From: a virus
IMG/VR virus record: IMGVR_UViG_3300021168_000006
Span: 1 to 48,512 of that record
DNA length: 48,512 nucleotides
Direction: 5' to 3' (one strand)
A model generated the notes under the pieces. The model made no database searches, was not told where the DNA came from, and saw nothing but the letters and a program-made list of their open reading frames with translations. Below are positions 24,577 through 32,064 of this stretch, one piece after another; positions within the stretch are counted from its first letter, which is position 1; each line of letters opens with the position of its first letter. A program made the position numbers and the translations under genes.

Positions 24577-26174
24577 TAGCTCACCACCAACTCGCCGGTC
24601 CCGGCTTCGACCTGTTTGACACGATCATCATACAGTCTCACCATTTCGGGGTCTTTCTGCGATGTAACCTCAAGAGGCTCACCAATAAAAGCTTCGATCC
24701 AGTCATAAATCTTCATCAACTGAACATACTTAGCTGACTCACCATGACCGTCAACCGAGCCGCGTGCAGTCAAGACACGAACTTCCTTGCCTTCGGCAAT
24801 CCAACGCTTTACACGCTGAACCATCTTCGGGATAGGAGCTCCAATTTCATTACTCCATCCTGAGTATTCTGCAAGCGTTCCGTCCAAGTCCACACCAATC
24901 CACTCGCCTTCGTCGCCTGTCAAGATGCTCTGAAGCTCTCTATAGTCTTTCAAACATTGCTCGGTCATGTCGGTACGATATTGAAGATTTGGTATCTTCA
25001 GTTTCGATATTTGGTGATACACACAAGCGAAGGCTTGACCAATACTTCGCCCTTCGTAATTCATCACACCGAGGATACCAACGCCGTGTGAGCTTGTCAG
25101 CTCGTCCTCGGTAAGCTGTACTCCGTAAGGGTAGAAGTATTCCTTCGCTTCGTCATCAAAACCACGAAGCTGAACACAATCCTCGTTGTGATACTTTTCG
25201 TTGGGCCACGGCGGAATACTCAGCCTAACCCCGGCCCCGAAAGCCTCCATAAGACGTACGCCGCAGCTAGAGCCGCTAGCACAATCAGCGATAAAAACGC
25301 CATAGTCCCAATCACAAAGAGAATGCAGTAGAGTAGGAAACGCGTCATACCCGAAGCGGGGGGTAAACTCCAGTCCATAGACGCCTCCTTTGTTGACAAC
25401 ACAGTTAACGTCGATTGGGCCGACGTATCGATGTTCGCGCAGGGCTTCTGTTAACAAAAGTAACGTTTGTTTCACTAGAGGGTCGTTAGACTCAACAGGC
25501 CACACGACGTTGCCGGTGCAACCTCCGCTCGGGCCGAGGTCACCGTTGAGGAACTGCTTACGCTCGATCGTGTGGTTGAACATCCCTTCGATCCACTCCT
25601 CGCCGTTGAACCATCCCTCGGTCGACACGGCGACGCCCTCGACAAACTCCTGAACAGTAAGCTCGACATCATCCGAGCCGTGTTCTTTCTCGAACTGTTT
25701 TAACATCGTAAGAGCATCCTCAACATCAGATGCAACGTAAGAAGGGATGACGCCACTAAGGGCGCCCTCTGGCTTTAGAACTACCTTCCCGGTACGCTCC
25801 GCAAGCCGTTTCGCCTGCTTAGCAGCGTCCTCCCAGGTCTTAGCGTTTTTCGAGTTCGGACTCTCTATCCCTGCTTTCAGCATCACCTCCTCTGCAAATT
25901 TACGATCGGCCTCGAGCTTGTCGGCAAATGAGCCTCCGCCGAAGATACAAACGCCGGAATCTCGAAAGGAGTCTAGAATCTCTCCAAAGCCGGTACAGTC
26001 AGCTATGACTGTTTGACCCATTTGATACTCGTCTGAGTAGTCGACAAGGCCTTTTCCGTAGGTGTCGTGCATTCGGTCAAATATCTTAATTCGAGCGTCG
26101 TGGCCCTCAAGCTTTAGCCGAAGGGCAAGCCCAACACCGTCACCGCTATCCGAAAGTATTAAGAATCGACCCAT
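24576..26174 (-). CDS. PurD-like ATP-grasp ligase fused to HAD-family phosphatase domain
   Basis: A 532-residue protein; ATG 26174 follows a GAAAG site and overlaps the lysozyme-like gene by 16 bases. The N-terminal 400 residues resemble glycinamide ribonucleotide synthetase: ADKLEADRKFAEEVMLKAGI, VVLKPEGALSGV, VQEFVEGVAVSTEGWFNGEEW, GDLGPSGGCTGNVVW and VYGLEFTPRFGYDAFP. The last 110 residues are a HAD domain: DLDGT (D429, D431), LTARG, and YDDRVKQ. PurD joins glycine to phosphoribosylamine; here the substrate may differ. It is an enzyme gene set among tail and lysis genes, with no other purine genes nearby. Confidence 0.75.
   Translation of the reverse strand: MGRFLILSDSGDGVGLALRLKLEGHDARIKIFDRMHDTYGKGLVDYSDEYQMGQTVIADCTGFGEILDSFRDSGVCIFGGGSFADKLEADRKFAEEVMLKAGIESPNSKNAKTWEDAAKQAKRLAERTGKVVLKPEGALSGVIPSYVASDVEDALTMLKQFEKEHGSDDVELTVQEFVEGVAVSTEGWFNGEEWIEGMFNHTIERKQFLNGDLGPSGGCTGNVVWPVESNDPLVKQTLLLLTEALREHRYVGPIDVNCVVNKGGVYGLEFTPRFGYDAFPTLLHSLCDWDYGVFIADCASGSSCGVRLMEAFGAGVRLSIPPWPNEKYHNEDCVQLRGFDDEAKEYFYPYGVQLTEDELTSSHGVGILGVMNYEGRSIGQAFACVYHQISKLKIPNLQYRTDMTEQCLKDYRELQSILTGDEGEWIGVDLDGTLAEYSGWSNEIGAPIPKMVQRVKRWIAEGKEVRVLTARGSVDGHGESAKYVQLMKIYDWIEAFIGEPLEVTSQKDPEMVRLYDDRVKQVEAGTGELVVS
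25220..25378 (-). CDS. possible embedded single-TM peptide inside the ATP-grasp gene
   Basis: A 52-residue same-strand frame lying wholly within the ATP-grasp gene. AAAGGAGG sits five bases before ATG 25378, a near ideal ribosome site. The product has a polar start, a hydrophobic run of about 30 residues (LLYCILFVIGTMAFLSLIVL and on), then WRLSGPGLG. This fits a holin-like or other membrane peptide close to the lysozyme-like gene. Caution: the same bases encode the conserved GGVYGLEF of the ligase, so the ribosome site may be coincidental. Confidence 0.4.
   Translation of the reverse strand: MDWSLPPASGMTRFLLYCILFVIGTMAFLSLIVLAALAAAYVLWRLSGPGLG
25450..25464. repeat. dispersed palindrome site 4 (imperfect)
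   Basis: GTTAAC, AAA, AGTAAC inside the ATP-grasp gene; the second half site has two mismatches. Confidence 0.45.
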
Positions 26175-26539
26175 ATGTCTTTCAGCAAAGTGCTCGCTTT
26201 GATTGTTTGACCCAAGGCTTGACTCGCCCAATTAGCGACGAAGTCACAATACTCGTGAGTTGGGTTGTTGTCGCTCGGCGGAGCGTAGACATTGAACAAG
26301 TCCAAAAGCGTCGAATCGGGACTGATGCCGTGCCGGTTGTTTCCAGAAAACTTCGCCTTAAGCTCGTTGAGAAGAGCCTGATAGCCGTCGATGAAGGTTC
26401 CGAACACGTCGTAGTTCTTCGCATCGACCTTCTGTCCCCCCTCAAGATTACCGGGGTTTCGGTTTCGGTATGACTTCGTCACCGGATGCCATCCTTCAAA
26501 GCTCTGGATAGCATCCGCTATGGCCTCGAGAGCGATCAT
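26159..26539 (-). CDS. lysozyme-like peptidoglycan hydrolase (putative endolysin or virion transglycosylase)
   Basis: A 126-residue protein. ATG 26539 is chosen for AGAGGA upstream. The helix AIADAIQSFEGW places E15 as a candidate catalytic Glu, followed by SYRNRNPGNLEGG (25-35), the signature of small phage lysozyme-superfamily/transglycosylase proteins. FIDGYQALLNELKAKF and the later YAPPSDNN segment fit that family. It cleaves the glycan backbone. It sits four genes downstream of a head-type protein and close to two possible holin-like peptides, suggesting a lysis cassette. Confidence 0.72.
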   Translation of the reverse strand: MIALEAIADAIQSFEGWHPVTKSYRNRNPGNLEGGQKVDAKNYDVFGTFIDGYQALLNELKAKFSGNNRHGISPDSTLLDLFNVYAPPSDNNPTHEYCDFVANWASQALGQTIKASTLLKDIWVDS

Positions 26540-26546
26540 AAATCCT

Positions 26547-26843
26547 CTATTTAACGTGGATACGAAGGGTTGTCGGGCCGGCACCGAGCGTTGCGACGAT
26601 GAGTCCTTCGAACCAATTCTCTAGATTGTAGGTCTGAATCTCACCAGCAAGAACGGTTTGAAACTGAGCACGCACGATCGACTTACCGTTTCGATCCTGA
26701 ATGTCAGCCATCAAAGCTCCCTGAGCTCCGGCTGCGGCTCCGCCGACAACCTCGATGAATTTGATGTAAACCTGATACGGATAGATAACTAAGGCTCCAG
26801 CCGTGTCAATAAACCATGTCCGCGAGCTAATATCGTTTGCCAT
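26547..26843 (-). CDS. hypothetical protein, 98 aa
   Basis: ATG 26843 follows AAAGGTGGTG and overlaps the stop of the upstream small gene. The product is beta-rich (WFIDTAGALVIYPYQVYIKFIEVVGG...), resembling small virion or decoration proteins. A longer upstream extension reads through another gene and lacks a start signal. Not recognised. Confidence 0.65.
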   Translation of the reverse strand: MANDISSRTWFIDTAGALVIYPYQVYIKFIEVVGGAAAGAQGALMADIQDRNGKSIVRAQFQTVLAGEIQTYNLENWFEGLIVATLGAGPTTLRIHVK

Positions 26844-26995
26844 CACCCACCACCTTTCTTCTGCATCTCGATCGTTTCGAGTCGGGTGATTCTGTCTCTC
26901 ATGTCTTTGAGAATAAACATACCCATTGCCATGAGAACTGTCTGAAAGCCTTGAAAGATTGCAATGACTATTGTCGCTGTCACAGCTCCGTTCAC
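26843..26995 (-). CDS. holin-like small membrane protein
   Basis: A 50-residue protein starting at GTG 26995, four bases after GGAGG, and ending in a TGATG overlap with the next gene. An N-terminal membrane helix (residues 4-30, VTATIVIAIFQGFQTVLMAM then GMFILK) is followed by an amphipathic charged helix (DMRDRITRLETIEMQKK) and a GGG tail. Shape and location two genes upstream of the lysozyme-like gene fit a small class II/III holin-like or haemolysin-XhlA-like protein. Function inferred. Confidence 0.62.
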   Translation of the reverse strand: MNGAVTATIVIAIFQGFQTVLMAMGMFILKDMRDRITRLETIEMQKKGGG

Positions 26996-27006
26996 AAAGC
27001 CTCCAA

Positions 27007-27675
27007 CTAATTAAAGTTGAACTCAACGAGCAAATCAAAGCCGTAGAAGTCAAGCTTTGACGTATTCGGAATCGCGACCGTCATCTCAGCCCAAAGCTCC
27101 TGGTCAGGGGTGATTCGGTAAATCTGCTGAGCGGCTGGCAAAGCCACGTTCGTTACATAGGGATTCGCCTGTACGACCGTTGGGATACCGGTCGCAGCCA
27201 GAACAGCCGTCACCGCCGGAGCGACGTTGTTTGCCTGAAGAGCTTGGTCGACCCGTAAGGTGTTGGTCGTGAGGTTGGCTACCGTCACGCGATAGATAGC
27301 ATCTATCGAAAGAAGCTTAAACCCTTTGAGCTTGAACGCCGTCCGTGGCGTAATGGGCTGTCCAAGAGCCATACTTGCAAGAGTATCAGGACGTCCTTGA
27401 TACTCAGCAGATGCAGGGATTCCCGCCCCGCCAAACTGCTCTTGCAAATCTTCAAAGAAGCCAGTCCGTCGAAGTACCTGATTCATAACGTTGACGGCGA
27501 TGTTTAACGTCTCGGCTCCAGCCGACGTCCTCGTCAACGACCAATCCCCAACCGCGTTCCTCGTTACGGCTGGAGCGGCTGTCGAACCGATAGCCACGAC
27601 GTCGCCAGGGCCGCAGAAGATACGCCCGTCGGTGAATCCCAAATCCTGCATGTATCTTGACTTTGTGTGACTCAT
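27007..27675 (-). CDS. putative virion structural protein
   Basis: A 222-residue protein behind TAGGAGG before ATG 27675. SHTKSRYMQDLGFTDGRIFCGPGDVVAIGS opens a beta/alpha sequence rich in Ala, Thr and Val, as in decoration or minor head proteins. No enzyme motif. The ribosome site lies inside a small hairpin (27681-27698) that could limit its translation. Confidence 0.6.
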   Translation of the reverse strand: MSHTKSRYMQDLGFTDGRIFCGPGDVVAIGSTAAPAVTRNAVGDWSLTRTSAGAETLNIAVNVMNQVLRRTGFFEDLQEQFGGAGIPASAEYQGRPDTLASMALGQPITPRTAFKLKGFKLLSIDAIYRVTVANLTTNTLRVDQALQANNVAPAVTAVLAATGIPTVVQANPYVTNVALPAAQQIYRITPDQELWAEMTVAIPNTSKLDFYGFDLLVEFNFN

Positions 27676-27680
27676 GTCGT

Positions 27681-27698
27681 TAAGGCCTCCTAAGCCTT
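27681..27698 (-). promoter_or_regulatory. hairpin enclosing the ribosome site of the 27675 gene
   Basis: On the minus-strand RNA, AAGGC and GCCTT pair around the TTAGGAG ribosome site, ten bases before the start codon. Such a stem could reduce or control initiation. Confidence 0.4.
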
Positions 27699-27740
27699 GA
27701 GTCTGTCTAGCGACAGCTACTAATCGACCATAAAACCGAA

Positions 27741-27807
27741 GGTGCCCTGTTTATCGAGGCCCTCTACATCGCTTTGTCCCCAAGCTCAGCAAAGGAGACA
27801 GGGCACC
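27741..27807. terminator. long-loop 10-bp inverted repeat, possible terminator or RNA processing element
   Basis: GGTGCCCTGT at 27741-27750 is the exact inverse of 27798-27807, with a 47-base loop that has its own CTTTG/CAAAG stem. It fills most of the gap after the 27809-28072 gene. No T-run follows on the minus strand, so it is not a classical intrinsic terminator. Confidence 0.45.
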
Positions 27808-27808
27808 A

Positions 27809-28072
27809 TTAGAACTGGGGTGAGTCGTCCGCGATAGGTTCCTTCAAAATATCAGCGACTTGCATTTCCAAGTCGGCTGATTGGGCTAGGGTGTCTTGAA
27901 TTACAATGTCACGATAAAACGTAGTTGGGTCGTCAAAGCACTTCGGGCAGACGAGAAGACCTCGTGCCAATCCCGTCTGCCTCCGAAGTTGAGAAGTTCG
28001 GTAATCCTGACCACACCTATCGCACAGATGCCAAGGGTCACCGTGGATTCCCGAATGTGATTGGTTCGGCAT
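27809..28072 (-). CDS. zinc-finger-like hypothetical protein
   Basis: An 87-residue protein with a CDRCG and CPKCFDD pair spaced by about 22 residues, a plausible four-Cys zinc site; the tail is acidic. ATG 28072 lies one base after the stop of the upstream gene, so translation is probably coupled. Function unknown. Confidence 0.62.
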   Translation of the reverse strand: MPNQSHSGIHGDPWHLCDRCGQDYRTSQLRRQTGLARGLLVCPKCFDDPTTFYRDIVIQDTLAQSADLEMQVADILKEPIADDSPQF

Positions 28073-28073
28073 A

Positions 28074-29051
28074 TTACGGCAACGTCACCGCTGTCCAGGT
28101 TCCTGCCGCGCAGGTGTAGATGGTTGAGGTGGTTGTAGCTGCGGCTGTGAAGAACCCAGTGTACGCCGTACATGCACTCGTCGGAGCGACCGGACCCCAG
28201 TAGTTCACGATTGGGTAAGGAAGGTCCGTTAGGGTAAACGTCGTAACCGTCGTGGTATCACCAGCGGTATAAGTCGCGAGGTTAATCGCAACGAAATTAG
28301 CCAAGGCTTGCGAAGGGAGAGCATAGCTCCCAGAGGCAGTACAGGTTATTGTCTGCCCTACGCTCGCTAAAGCCGCGACAGTGGCTCCGGTCTGTATGTT
28401 GAACGTACAAGCCGAAGGCACCGTTCCGGTGATGGTCCAACTCACTATTCGAGTACGATAGTTCGAGTTCTCGAACAGAGCCATGTTTGCTTGATTGGCT
28501 AAAGCTGGAGAGATGAAGGTTCCAGGAGTAGCTGGTCCAATACCAGAACCAGCACTGAAATTCGTCGAGGCAGTAAAAACCGCCGGACTGGTCAACGCGC
28601 AGCTTGCAGTCGAGCTTACGCTCAACGTACAAACCGTCGCGTTGATTGTTTGAAGAGTCTCGGTTGCGGTTGCGCCACCCGAAGCACTTACTCCCATCCT
28701 CCAACCAACTGCGTTTCCTCCAGTGCAAATTGGAGGAAATATAGTGACGGTCGAAGTCGAGCCGGTTGTTGTAAGTACGGACGTGGCTGCTGTGTCAGTC
28801 GATTGAGGGGTTTCCGTGTTGGTAGCAGAGAAGCAAGTAACTGATATTCGATACGAGCCTGCGGCTACCGCGCCTCCGGTTGTAGAAGCCACTGCTCCGG
28901 TAGAGGTCGTGGTAGAGAAGTTCTGCCCAACCACGACAGCCGCAGGAGCAAGGTTAACAACCTCTGTAAACGACTGTGAGATGGTTTGCTGAGCAAACGC
29001 CGGAACGACGCAAAGTGTGAGAAGTGCGAGCAATGAAAGTAGTTTTTTCAT
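28074..29051 (-). CDS. secreted beta-rich protein near the capsid gene
   Basis: A 325-residue protein with AAAGGAAAA before ATG 29051. MKKLLSLLALLTLCVVPAFAQQ is a textbook signal peptide with AFA/Q cleavage. The mature part is Thr/Ala/Ser-rich and beta-sandwich-like, with paired Cys (TVCTLSVSSTASC; PSACTFNIQ; TSACTAYTGFF). It sits directly after the capsid gene in the transcript. Export of a product from the head region is unexpected. It could be a moron-type envelope protein or a captured host surface protein. Confidence 0.65.
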   Translation of the reverse strand: MKKLLSLLALLTLCVVPAFAQQTISQSFTEVVNLAPAAVVVGQNFSTTTSTGAVASTTGGAVAAGSYRISVTCFSATNTETPQSTDTAATSVLTTTGSTSTVTIFPPICTGGNAVGWRMGVSASGGATATETLQTINATVCTLSVSSTASCALTSPAVFTASTNFSAGSGIGPATPGTFISPALANQANMALFENSNYRTRIVSWTITGTVPSACTFNIQTGATVAALASVGQTITCTASGSYALPSQALANFVAINLATYTAGDTTTVTTFTLTDLPYPIVNYWGPVAPTSACTAYTGFFTAAATTTSTIYTCAAGTWTAVTLP

Positions 29052-29088
29052 GTTCGTTTTTCCTTTCGATTAGAATAGGCCGTAACGA

Positions 29089-30042
29089 CTACGGCCCGTT
29101 TGAACCGAAGGTTCCCTCCCAGACTGTAGCCCCCACGCTGATTCGCATGAAGCTCACTTGCTTGATCGACCGTGTGTCGAAGTCATCCGCGAAGTCCTCA
29201 TCGAGTTCGTGGCGAACGAAGAACTTCAGGCGATGAGCCATCTTGTCCGCAAGAACGAACCACGCGCTCTGCGAGGTAAGGTAGTGACAGACGAAGTACT
29301 GCAAATCTTCGGCAAGCACAGCGTTGATTTCATTGTCCGCCGTGTACGGCTTGTGAGGGGAGCCAAGGATTTCACGAGCAATCCACTTGAGCTCCGGTGG
29401 GATTACGACGGTTCGAGGCTTGATGGTAATCGGCAAGCCTTGACTGTCCGGCAAGCGCTCGAAGAAGTTGACCATCAGCTGAATGGCGGTGAAAGAGAGG
29501 TCAACATCGACCAAAGGTCTGTTCGGGTAAGTTCCCGGTGAGGCAATGATGTTGCCGATTCCGGGAGCCACCGACGTTGCAGCCGGTCCGCCGAGTAGAG
29601 GATGGCTCGTGTTGAACAAAGACAAGCCGTCCGTCGTGGTCACCGTGCCGAAGCCAAGGTTAAAGACGTTGAAGGCTTGCTGCTCCTTCACGAAGTGAGC
29701 CGAGCGCGCAAGAGCTTTCGGTACTTGGTTGATAACGTTGTACTGGTCGTCCTCGTAGAGCTCAAAACTACACCGAACCCCAAGACCGTAGGTCAGGTGA
29801 AGATACCGCTTCGAGCCACCTTGAATGGCGTCCGAGTAAGAAATCGCTTCGCCCTCTGGCTTCTCCACGAGCGGAGGCAAGCCGGCGAACTCGACTTCGT
29901 CTTCGTAAGCCATCTTCGAGGTTTCAACGTGGAAGATATGAGAGTACTCTTCATCGCGCTGAAGGAGGTCGATCCAGTGAAGGAACTCGTCGTGCAGACC
30001 GGGTGCCATGAGTTGTGCGAACTGTCCACGAACCATAGTCAT
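29089..30042 (-). CDS. major capsid protein (HK97 fold)
   Basis: A 317-residue protein. The order QFAQLMAPGLHDEFLHWID, EYSHIFHVETSKMAYEDEVEF, GSKRYLHLTYGLGVRCSFELYEDDQYNVINQVPKAL, VIPPELKWIAREIL and the C-terminal FFVRHELDEDFADDFDTRSIKQVSFMRISVGATVWEGTFG (given in pieces) is the layout of Mu/podovirus-type major heads. It is preceded by a small head protein and a scaffold, as usual. The GroES-like protein elsewhere in the genome may help it fold. Confidence 0.82.
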   Translation of the reverse strand: MTMVRGQFAQLMAPGLHDEFLHWIDLLQRDEEYSHIFHVETSKMAYEDEVEFAGLPPLVEKPEGEAISYSDAIQGGSKRYLHLTYGLGVRCSFELYEDDQYNVINQVPKALARSAHFVKEQQAFNVFNLGFGTVTTTDGLSLFNTSHPLLGGPAATSVAPGIGNIIASPGTYPNRPLVDVDLSFTAIQLMVNFFERLPDSQGLPITIKPRTVVIPPELKWIAREILGSPHKPYTADNEINAVLAEDLQYFVCHYLTSQSAWFVLADKMAHRLKFFVRHELDEDFADDFDTRSIKQVSFMRISVGATVWEGTFGSNGP

Positions 30043-30043
30043 G

Positions 30044-30634
30044 CTAGGCCACCAACTGTGCTGCGGCAGGTAGCACGATGAAGTAGACGCCGCGAGTATT
30101 TACACCAATGGTTCCCTGGTCGTTGGGGTCAAGCCGGACGATTTCAACAACCGCCGAAGCCCCTGCCTTGGTTCTGTCAACGTACCAATGACCGTCCGCA
30201 TCGAGGGTCATTCCGTACTGCTTGCCAACGTCGGTTGCAACCGTTGCCTGAGCCGGTCCGACCTGACCGAGGAAAACGGTGTCAGCCACCGCTACCTCAA
30301 AGCCTTGCCTACCGTCACGAAACAACGGTCGTGATATCGAGACTGCCAACGGCTGGAAGGGAATACCCTGACCAGTCGACGGCTGAGGAGATGGATTCAC
30401 CGCAGCGGTCGGCGTAACACCGAGCGCAGCTAGGTTATTTCCAAACTCCTTTGAGAAGCCTGCAATGCCGAACGCTACCGTAACACCATCCCATGCCTTA
30501 ACGCCCCCGTCACCGGCGGCCAACTGCACAGGTGTGCCAGGTAGAAAAGTTTGGCCGGCTTCTTCAGGAAGTCTGCGCATTCTAGGCTGTTGACCTGAAA
30601 CAGTCTGAATGCTGTGGATTTCTGCTGAAGCCAT
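30044..30634 (-). CDS. putative capsid decoration or head-associated protein
   Basis: A 196-residue protein with AAAGGAG before ATG 30634. It is Gly/Ala/Val-rich with beta strands (TPVQLAAGDGGVKAWDG, DADGHWYVDRTKAGASAVVEIVRLD), ends one base from the capsid start, and looks like head-decorating proteins found beside the capsid gene. The region upstream has two inverted repeats that may give the capsid pair its own control. Confidence 0.58.
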   Translation of the reverse strand: MASAEIHSIQTVSGQQPRMRRLPEEAGQTFLPGTPVQLAAGDGGVKAWDGVTVAFGIAGFSKEFGNNLAALGVTPTAAVNPSPQPSTGQGIPFQPLAVSISRPLFRDGRQGFEVAVADTVFLGQVGPAQATVATDVGKQYGMTLDADGHWYVDRTKAGASAVVEIVRLDPNDQGTIGVNTRGVYFIVLPAAAQLVA

Positions 30635-30652
30635 TCGTACTCCTTTCTTTTT

Positions 30653-30667
30653 GTTAACTTTCTTAAC
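30653..30667. repeat. dispersed palindrome site 5, upstream of the capsid gene pair
   Basis: GTTAAC, TTT, CTTAAC in the gap 19 bases before the start codon of the 30634 gene; flanking TT/AA extend the symmetry. Confidence 0.65.
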
Positions 30668-30669
30668 AA

Positions 30670-30691
30670 TTATGACGGGGGCACGTCATAA
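30670..30691. promoter_or_regulatory. 8-bp inverted repeat before the capsid unit
   Basis: TTATGACG at 30670-30677 is the exact inverse of 30684-30691 with a six-base loop. It lies between the upstream gene stop and palindrome site 5. It may be a hairpin terminator without a T-run, or an operator. Confidence 0.45.
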
Positions 30692-30697
30692 ACTCGT

Positions 30698-31303
30698 TTA
30701 GGTGTTGTCCTTCGTTGCGGCGTCGACCTCAGCAAGCGGAGGCACGTACATCGATACCTTATTGCGAATCGCATCGGGAACGTTCAAAGCCTGAGTAGGC
30801 TGCAAACGTCCGTCAGCGGCTTGATGCTCTTTGCCTCCACCTTCGATGGTAACACCGGGCTTCTTCATTCGAAGCCGAGCGTTTTGCTCGTTCCACTTTT
30901 GATTACCGATGTAATCGACACGAGCAATCTTGAGGAGGATCAAATCTCCGTACATAATGCGACCGTCTCGGCAGAGTGACGGAGGGCAAGGATGTCCGAG
31001 GTTGGTGACAACATCCTCAGGCTTCGCCGGAACGAAGCCCATCGCGATGAGTTGGTCGTAGCGAAGCCCAGATTCCTTCTCACCCACGGCTCGATTACCG
31101 AAGAAGAGTGAAAGGTTCGGATTCTTCGGCTTGAGGTTAAGAAAGTTCGGGGAGCGAAGCGGCTTTGCCTCAATCTGCTCCCAAGGAATCTGCTGCTCGA
31201 CGGCGGGCTTAGCGTCTGAGGCTCCAGCCGGCGAAGTCTTAACCGCTCCCGGCTGCATTGCTGGAGGAAGGCTTTTTGAAGTGATTGTCGGTTCGTTAGG
31301 CAT
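30698..31303 (-). CDS. hypothetical head-region protein
   Basis: A 201-residue protein that overlaps the scaffold-like gene by eight bases. The first 45 residues are Pro/Ala-rich and flexible; the core (NLSLFFGNRAVGEKESGLRYDQLIAMGFVPAKPEDV) may fold. The tail resembles a virion-packed peptide. Position suggests a head-assembly role; no motif seen. Confidence 0.58.
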   Translation of the reverse strand: MPNEPTITSKSLPPAMQPGAVKTSPAGASDAKPAVEQQIPWEQIEAKPLRSPNFLNLKPKNPNLSLFFGNRAVGEKESGLRYDQLIAMGFVPAKPEDVVTNLGHPCPPSLCRDGRIMYGDLILLKIARVDYIGNQKWNEQNARLRMKKPGVTIEGGGKEHQAADGRLQPTQALNVPDAIRNKVSMYVPPLAEVDAATKDNT

Positions 31304-32063
31304 TGACCATCACCATCGCTTTCTTACGCTTCGCGTAGTTTTCGTAGCTGACGCCCATCTTGTCAGCCACATGCTTCTCTTGATCCGTCAAAGACTCAGG
31401 ACCGTCCTTCGGCCTGCTGTCGCTTCCAGGACCGTTCGGTCCAGCGGCAGACGAAGCTGCCGGCTCAAGGAAGGCGTACTTCTTCTTTCGAGTCTCGGGG
31501 TCTCTCAACTCGTCACCATGAATCCCTTTCAAGTACCAGTAGATACCAATCCAGGCTTCGGGGGTCATGAGCGTCGTCGGTTGGTACTTACGAGACTCGG
31601 CGTCGATTTCAGCTCCCCAAGCTTGAAACAAACGGCCGTCCATCGTCTTGCCGCCCGACGCCATATCCGCGTTAGCAAGCTGTTGCTGAGCAAGCATCCG
31701 TGAGGTCGTCATGCCGTTGCGAATCGTTGCGGCTTCGAGTGGGCCGAGTCGGGTGTCGAGAACACCCTTTGGATTCTCCAACATGTTCTCGGGAGTAGCC
31801 TCGACACGGTCTGGAGGTTTGGTATCTCCCTTCGGCTTTGCCTCGGCAGCCGCGAGACGAGTCTTGACTTGCTCAAACTCGTTCTGAATCTCCGTGACCT
31901 TCGTATCCTGCTCTGCTGTCTTTGCCTGAGCAGCAGCGAGGTCAGCTTTGAGCTTGTCTGTTTCCTGAAGCTTCTTCACAATGTCTTCCGGCGAAGCATC
32001 CCGTAGTTCGGGAGGAATCTTCTCCAGTTCCTTCTTGTCTTTAATCCTATCAAGCCAACCCAT
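31296..32063 (-). CDS. putative scaffolding protein
   Basis: A 255-residue protein with AAAGGAGGAAT before ATG 32063. Residues 30-75 are a strong coiled coil rich in Lys, Ala, Glu and Gln; the C-terminus is basic (SYENYAKRKKAMVMVNA). A long charged coiled-coil protein between portal and capsid genes is the usual place and form of a scaffold. No protease domain is visible. Confidence 0.65.
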   Translation of the reverse strand: MGWLDRIKDKKELEKIPPELRDASPEDIVKKLQETDKLKADLAAAQAKTAEQDTKVTEIQNEFEQVKTRLAAAEAKPKGDTKPPDRVEATPENMLENPKGVLDTRLGPLEAATIRNGMTTSRMLAQQQLANADMASGGKTMDGRLFQAWGAEIDAESRKYQPTTLMTPEAWIGIYWYLKGIHGDELRDPETRKKKYAFLEPAASSAAGPNGPGSDSRPKDGPESLTDQEKHVADKMGVSYENYAKRKKAMVMVNA

Positions 32064-32064
32064 T

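Noticed and set aside
25384-25410. Tenth palindrome copy (GTTGAC...GTTAAC)
   Set aside because: The half sites are six bases apart, not three, and one has a mismatch.
29602-30081. Long plus-strand frame opposite the capsid gene
   Set aside because: It is antisense to a well-supported capsid gene, lacks a ribosome site and has shadow-like composition.
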